A program made the position numbers and the translations under genes. Below the pieces are notes generated by a model, which searched no databases, was not told the DNA's origin, and worked only from the letters and a program-made list of their open reading frames with translations. From NCBI GenBank assembly GCA_021287075.1, contig JAJTBD010000026.1, positions 1 through 48,319 on the forward strand: a DNA stretch of 48,319 bases, given 5' to 3'. The DNA is from Micrococcales bacterium (GTDB lineage Bacteria; Actinomycetota; Actinomycetes; Actinomycetales; Dermatophilaceae). Shown here one piece after another: positions 45,411-48,319 of the stretch; within the stretch, counting starts at the first letter, position 1; each line of letters begins with the position of its first letter.

Positions 45411-45416
45411 TAGAGT
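45411..45416 (+). promoter_or_regulatory. -10 box (TAGAGT) for the M20 amidohydrolase gene
   Basis: TAGAGT stands 9 nt before the ATG at 45426, giving almost no 5' UTR. Confidence 0.45.
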
Positions 45417-45425
45417 GCGAGGCCT

Positions 45426-46622
45426 ATGACCACCCACGCCACGACCCTCGCCGCCGACCTCGGCTCGGTGGTCGAGGCACACCTGCCGGAGCTGCTGGCC
45501 CTGCGCCGCGACCTCCACGCCCACCCCGAGACGGCCTGGGCCGAGACCCGCACGGCGGCCCTGGTCGCCGAGCGCCTGCGCGCCGCCGGGGCAGACCCCC
45601 GGCCGATCCTCACGACCGGGCTGGTGCTCGACATCGGGGCCGAGCGCCCGGCCCAGCGGGTGCTGCTGCGCGCCGACATGGACGCGCTGCCGGTCCGCGA
45701 GCGCACCGGCCTCGACTGGCAGTCCACGGTCCCGGGTGTCAGCCACGCCTGTGGTCACGACGTGCACACCGCGGGCCTGCTCGGTGCCGGCCTGGCGCTG
45801 TTGGAGCACGAGGACGCCCTGCGGGCAGCGGGACTCGCGGCCCGGCTGGTCTTCCAGCCCGCCGAGGAGGTCCAGCCCGGCGGCGGTGAGGCGCTGGTGG
45901 ACGAGGGGGTCCTCGAGGGCGTGCACGCGGCATACGCCCTGCACTGCGACCCCGGTCTCGACGTCGGGCAGGTGGGCATGCGCGAGGGCCCGATCACCGC
46001 TGCCTCCGACGGCGTGCGGGTCACGCTGCGCGGCCGGGGCGGGCACACCTCGCGTCCCCACCTGACCGAGGACCTCGTCTTCGCGCTGGCCAAGGTCGCC
46101 ACCGAGGTGCCGGCGGCGCTCTCGCGCCGACTCGACCCGCGGGCGGGCGCCGCCCTCGTGTGGGGTCAGATCGAGGCGGGCAAGGCCGCCAATGTCATCC
46201 CCTCCTCGGGGACCCTCGTCGGGACGCTGCGCATCCTGGACGCCTCCGTCTGGGACCAGATCGGCCCGCTGCTGACCGAGATCGTCGAGGCGGTCGTGGC
46301 GCCGTATGCCGTGACCGCCCGCCTCGAGCACATCCGCGGGGTGCCGCCCGTCGTCTGCTCGCCGGTCGGGGTCTCGGGGCTGCGCACGGCCGTCCTGTCG
46401 GCCGGCCTGCTGCCGGCGCCGACGCCACAGTCGATGGGCGGCGAGGACTTCGCCTTCTATCTGCGTGGGGTCGAGGGCGCCATGGGGCGCCTCGGCACCC
46501 GCACACCCGGGGGCCGGACCTATGACCTGCACCAGGGCGACCTCGTCATCGACGAGGCGGCCGTCGGGATCGCGGCCCGGGTGCTGGCTGGGGCGGCTGT
46601 GGCCAAAGTGACCGCCGGCTGA
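45426..46622 (+). CDS. M20D family amidohydrolase
   Basis: A 398-residue metallo-amidohydrolase of the IAA-amino acid/hippurate hydrolase type. Metal-binding and catalytic segments: RRDLHAHPETAW, RADMDALPV, SHACGHDVHTAGLLGA, FQPAEEVQPGG, ALHCDP, and GRGGHTSRPHLTEDL in the lid domain; SMGGEDFAFYL is the C-terminal metal ligand. The family cleaves N-acyl amino acids; the natural substrate here is unknown. No signal peptide, hence cytoplasmic. Confidence 0.9.
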   Translation: MTTHATTLAADLGSVVEAHLPELLALRRDLHAHPETAWAETRTAALVAERLRAAGADPRPILTTGLVLDIGAERPAQRVLLRADMDALPVRERTGLDWQSTVPGVSHACGHDVHTAGLLGAGLALLEHEDALRAAGLAARLVFQPAEEVQPGGGEALVDEGVLEGVHAAYALHCDPGLDVGQVGMREGPITAASDGVRVTLRGRGGHTSRPHLTEDLVFALAKVATEVPAALSRRLDPRAGAALVWGQIEAGKAANVIPSSGTLVGTLRILDASVWDQIGPLLTEIVEAVVAPYAVTARLEHIRGVPPVVCSPVGVSGLRTAVLSAGLLPAPTPQSMGGEDFAFYLRGVEGAMGRLGTRTPGGRTYDLHQGDLVIDEAAVGIAARVLAGAAVAKVTAG

Positions 46623-46762
46623 TCACCATCGGGTTTCTAGTCGGTAACACTTGTCACTCCTGGGGCAAACCCGTCCAAGGCTCCCATTTGGCGGGTCTAT
46701 CGTCGGATGAGCGGCGGACGCGACAGGCTCCTCCGCGAGCACATCAAACCAAGGAGAGAGCC

Positions 46763-47824
46763 TTGCGTCAGACGATGAAGGCAGCGGCGGCCATCTCGGC
46801 CGCGGCACTGGCCCTGACCGCATGCGGTGGCTCCAGCAGCGACACCGCGTCCGGTTCGAAGAGTTCCGGTGGCGCCTCGGGCGCCGCCAAGGTCAAGGTC
46901 GGCATGGCCTATGACGTGGGCGGTCGCGGAGACCAGTCCTTCAACGACGCCGCCGCGGCGGGCCTGGACAAGGCCAAGAGCGAGCTGGGTGTCGAGACCA
47001 AGGAGGCCTCCGCGGTCAACGGCGAGAACGAGGCCGCCCGCGAGGAGCGCCTCCAGCAGCTCGTCGACGCGGGCTACACGCACGTCGTCGCCGTGGGCTT
47101 CGCCTACGCCCCGTCCGTGGGCAAGGTCGCCAAGGCCAACCCCGACGCGCACTTCGCGATCGTCGACGACGCGTCCGATGACTCCAAGGGCGACAACGTC
47201 GCACAGCTGACCTTCGCCGAGCAGGAGGGCTCCTACCTCGTCGGCGCGGCCGCCGCGCTGAAGTCCAAGACCGGCAACGTCGGCTTCGTCGGTGGCGTCA
47301 ACACCCCCCTGATCAACAAGTTCGAGGCCGGGTTCGTCGCGGGCGCCAAGGCCGCCAACCCCAAGATCAAGGTCCAGAGCAAGTACCTCACCCAGCCGCC
47401 GGACTTCTCGGGCTTCGCCGACCCGGCCAAGGGCAAGACCGCTGCCGAGGGCATGTTCCAGGCCGGCGCCGACGTGGTCTACCACGCGGCCGGCGGCTCC
47501 GGTGGCGGCGTCTTCGACGCGGCCAAGGCCGCCAACAAGATGGCCATCGGCGTCGACTCCGACCAGGCCAAGACGGCCAAGGAGGGCGTGCGCGACGTCA
47601 TCATCACCTCGATGATCAAGAAGGTCGACGTCTCGGTCTACGACTTCATCAAGTCGGGCACCGAGGGCAAGGACCTCACCGGCAACAAGATCTACGACCT
47701 CAAGGCCGGCGGCGTCGACTACTCCACCACCGGCGGCAAGATCGACGACATCAAGTCCAAGCTCGACACCTACAAGCAGGACATCATCAGCGGCAAGATC
47801 AAGGTCCCCGCGACCGTCGGCTGA
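46763..47824 (+). CDS. BMP family ABC transporter substrate-binding lipoprotein (nucleoside-binding type)
   Basis: A 353-residue exported lipoprotein with type II signal peptide and lipobox LTAC (Cys21), followed by a Ser/Gly linker. The mature domain (VKVGMAYDVGGRGDQSFNDA, then the Glu-rich helix ENEAAREERLQQLVDAG, and FVGGVNTPLINKFEAGFVAG) is typical of the BMP/PnrA-like family that binds purine nucleosides. GAKAANPKIKVQSKYL and VYHAAGGSGGGVFDAA are also family blocks. The TTG at 46763 is chosen because AAGGAG lies about 6 nt upstream; an ATG at 46775 is possible. The following ABC ATPase belongs to the same transporter. A possible -10 TATCGT is at 46698-46703. Confidence 0.92.
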   Translation: MRQTMKAAAAISAAALALTACGGSSSDTASGSKSSGGASGAAKVKVGMAYDVGGRGDQSFNDAAAAGLDKAKSELGVETKEASAVNGENEAAREERLQQLVDAGYTHVVAVGFAYAPSVGKVAKANPDAHFAIVDDASDDSKGDNVAQLTFAEQEGSYLVGAAAALKSKTGNVGFVGGVNTPLINKFEAGFVAGAKAANPKIKVQSKYLTQPPDFSGFADPAKGKTAAEGMFQAGADVVYHAAGGSGGGVFDAAKAANKMAIGVDSDQAKTAKEGVRDVIITSMIKKVDVSVYDFIKSGTEGKDLTGNKIYDLKAGGVDYSTTGGKIDDIKSKLDTYKQDIISGKIKVPATVG

Positions 47825-47846
47825 CCGCCCAAGCACCACCCAGGCG

Positions 47847-47885
47847 ACCGGGGTCCGTGAAGCAGGAATGCGCACGGACCCCGGT
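47847..47885 (+). terminator. hairpin after the substrate-binding protein gene
   Basis: ACCGGGGTCCGTG pairs with CACGGACCCCGGT around a 13-nt loop. Between the binding protein and the ATPase it could be a partial terminator or an mRNA-stabilising hairpin that lets the binding protein be made in excess. A TANNNT box (TACGAT, 47914-47919) just after it could start a second transcript. Confidence 0.65.
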
Positions 47886-47959
47886 TCGCTGCCAAGCCCC
47901 ATCGACGAAGCCGTACGATGCGGGGGACCTGAAATGCCGCCCGACGTCGTGCGCGCCGG

Positions 47960-48319
<360 letters not shown>

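Overview
The window comes from a high-GC Gram-positive bacterium of the Actinomycetota. Evidence: about 70% GC by eye, frequent GTG starts, MurT/GatD, a PerM-type membrane protein next to purN-purH, PIM/mannan-type glycosyltransferases with a GDP-mannose pyrophosphorylase, and many promoters that place a TANNNT -10 box only 6-10 nt before the start codon (leaderless mRNAs). A Micrococcales/Intrasporangiaceae-like source is my inference, not proven. No rRNA, tRNA, CRISPR array or transposase was seen.

Layout. 1-2981: a 34-bp tandem repeat, a radical SAM/SPASM enzyme and a convergent cytochrome P450. 2982-10100: plsC, then a reverse-strand two-gene module (TIR-REC-REC protein and a PGDYG-TM-TrkA_N-RyR membrane protein), then murT-gatD for peptidoglycan amidation. 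10149-18835: mostly housekeeping or accessory enzymes (flippase-like membrane protein, PIG-L deacetylase, GT4, Nudix, FAD monooxygenase, quinone reductase, epimerase, family-5 UDG, GNAT). 18956-31795: a conserved actinobacterial core: pcrA, lipase, cobalamin-binding mutase subunit, lipoprotein, sucCD, perM, purN, ZTP riboswitch-purH, folD, cation/proton antiporter. 31879-34472: mdh, a coiled-coil LysM protein, Nudix. 34504-36463: a SAM riboswitch, a cysteine-containing leader peptide, a flavin reductase and SfnG (dimethyl sulfone monooxygenase). 36548-43557: aquaporin, trpS, 2H phosphoesterase, D,D-carboxypeptidase, mannosyltransferase, manC and a small membrane protein. 43736-48319: methylmalonyl-CoA mutase large subunit, M20 amidohydrolase, a BMP-type nucleoside-binding lipoprotein and the start of its ABC ATPase.

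How genes work together. The split methylmalonyl-CoA mutase (small subunit at 22400, large at 43736), sucCD and mdh form a route from propionyl-CoA-derived methylmalonyl-CoA into the TCA cycle. purN, purH and folD form a formyl-THF-dependent purine block under ZTP control. murT-gatD, the D,D-carboxypeptidase, manC and the mannosyltransferase serve the envelope. The sulfur operon appears to be controlled both by SAM (riboswitch) and by cysteine (leader peptide).

Most interesting items: (1) the TIR-REC-REC / RyR-TrkA_N pair at 3641-7776, a candidate NAD-derived-signal conflict system; (2) the double sulfur-sensing leader of the sfnG operon; (3) a strongly over-represented octamer GTATGCCG/CGGCATAC, about 40 copies by eye, which also builds two terminators and a 24-bp tandem array.
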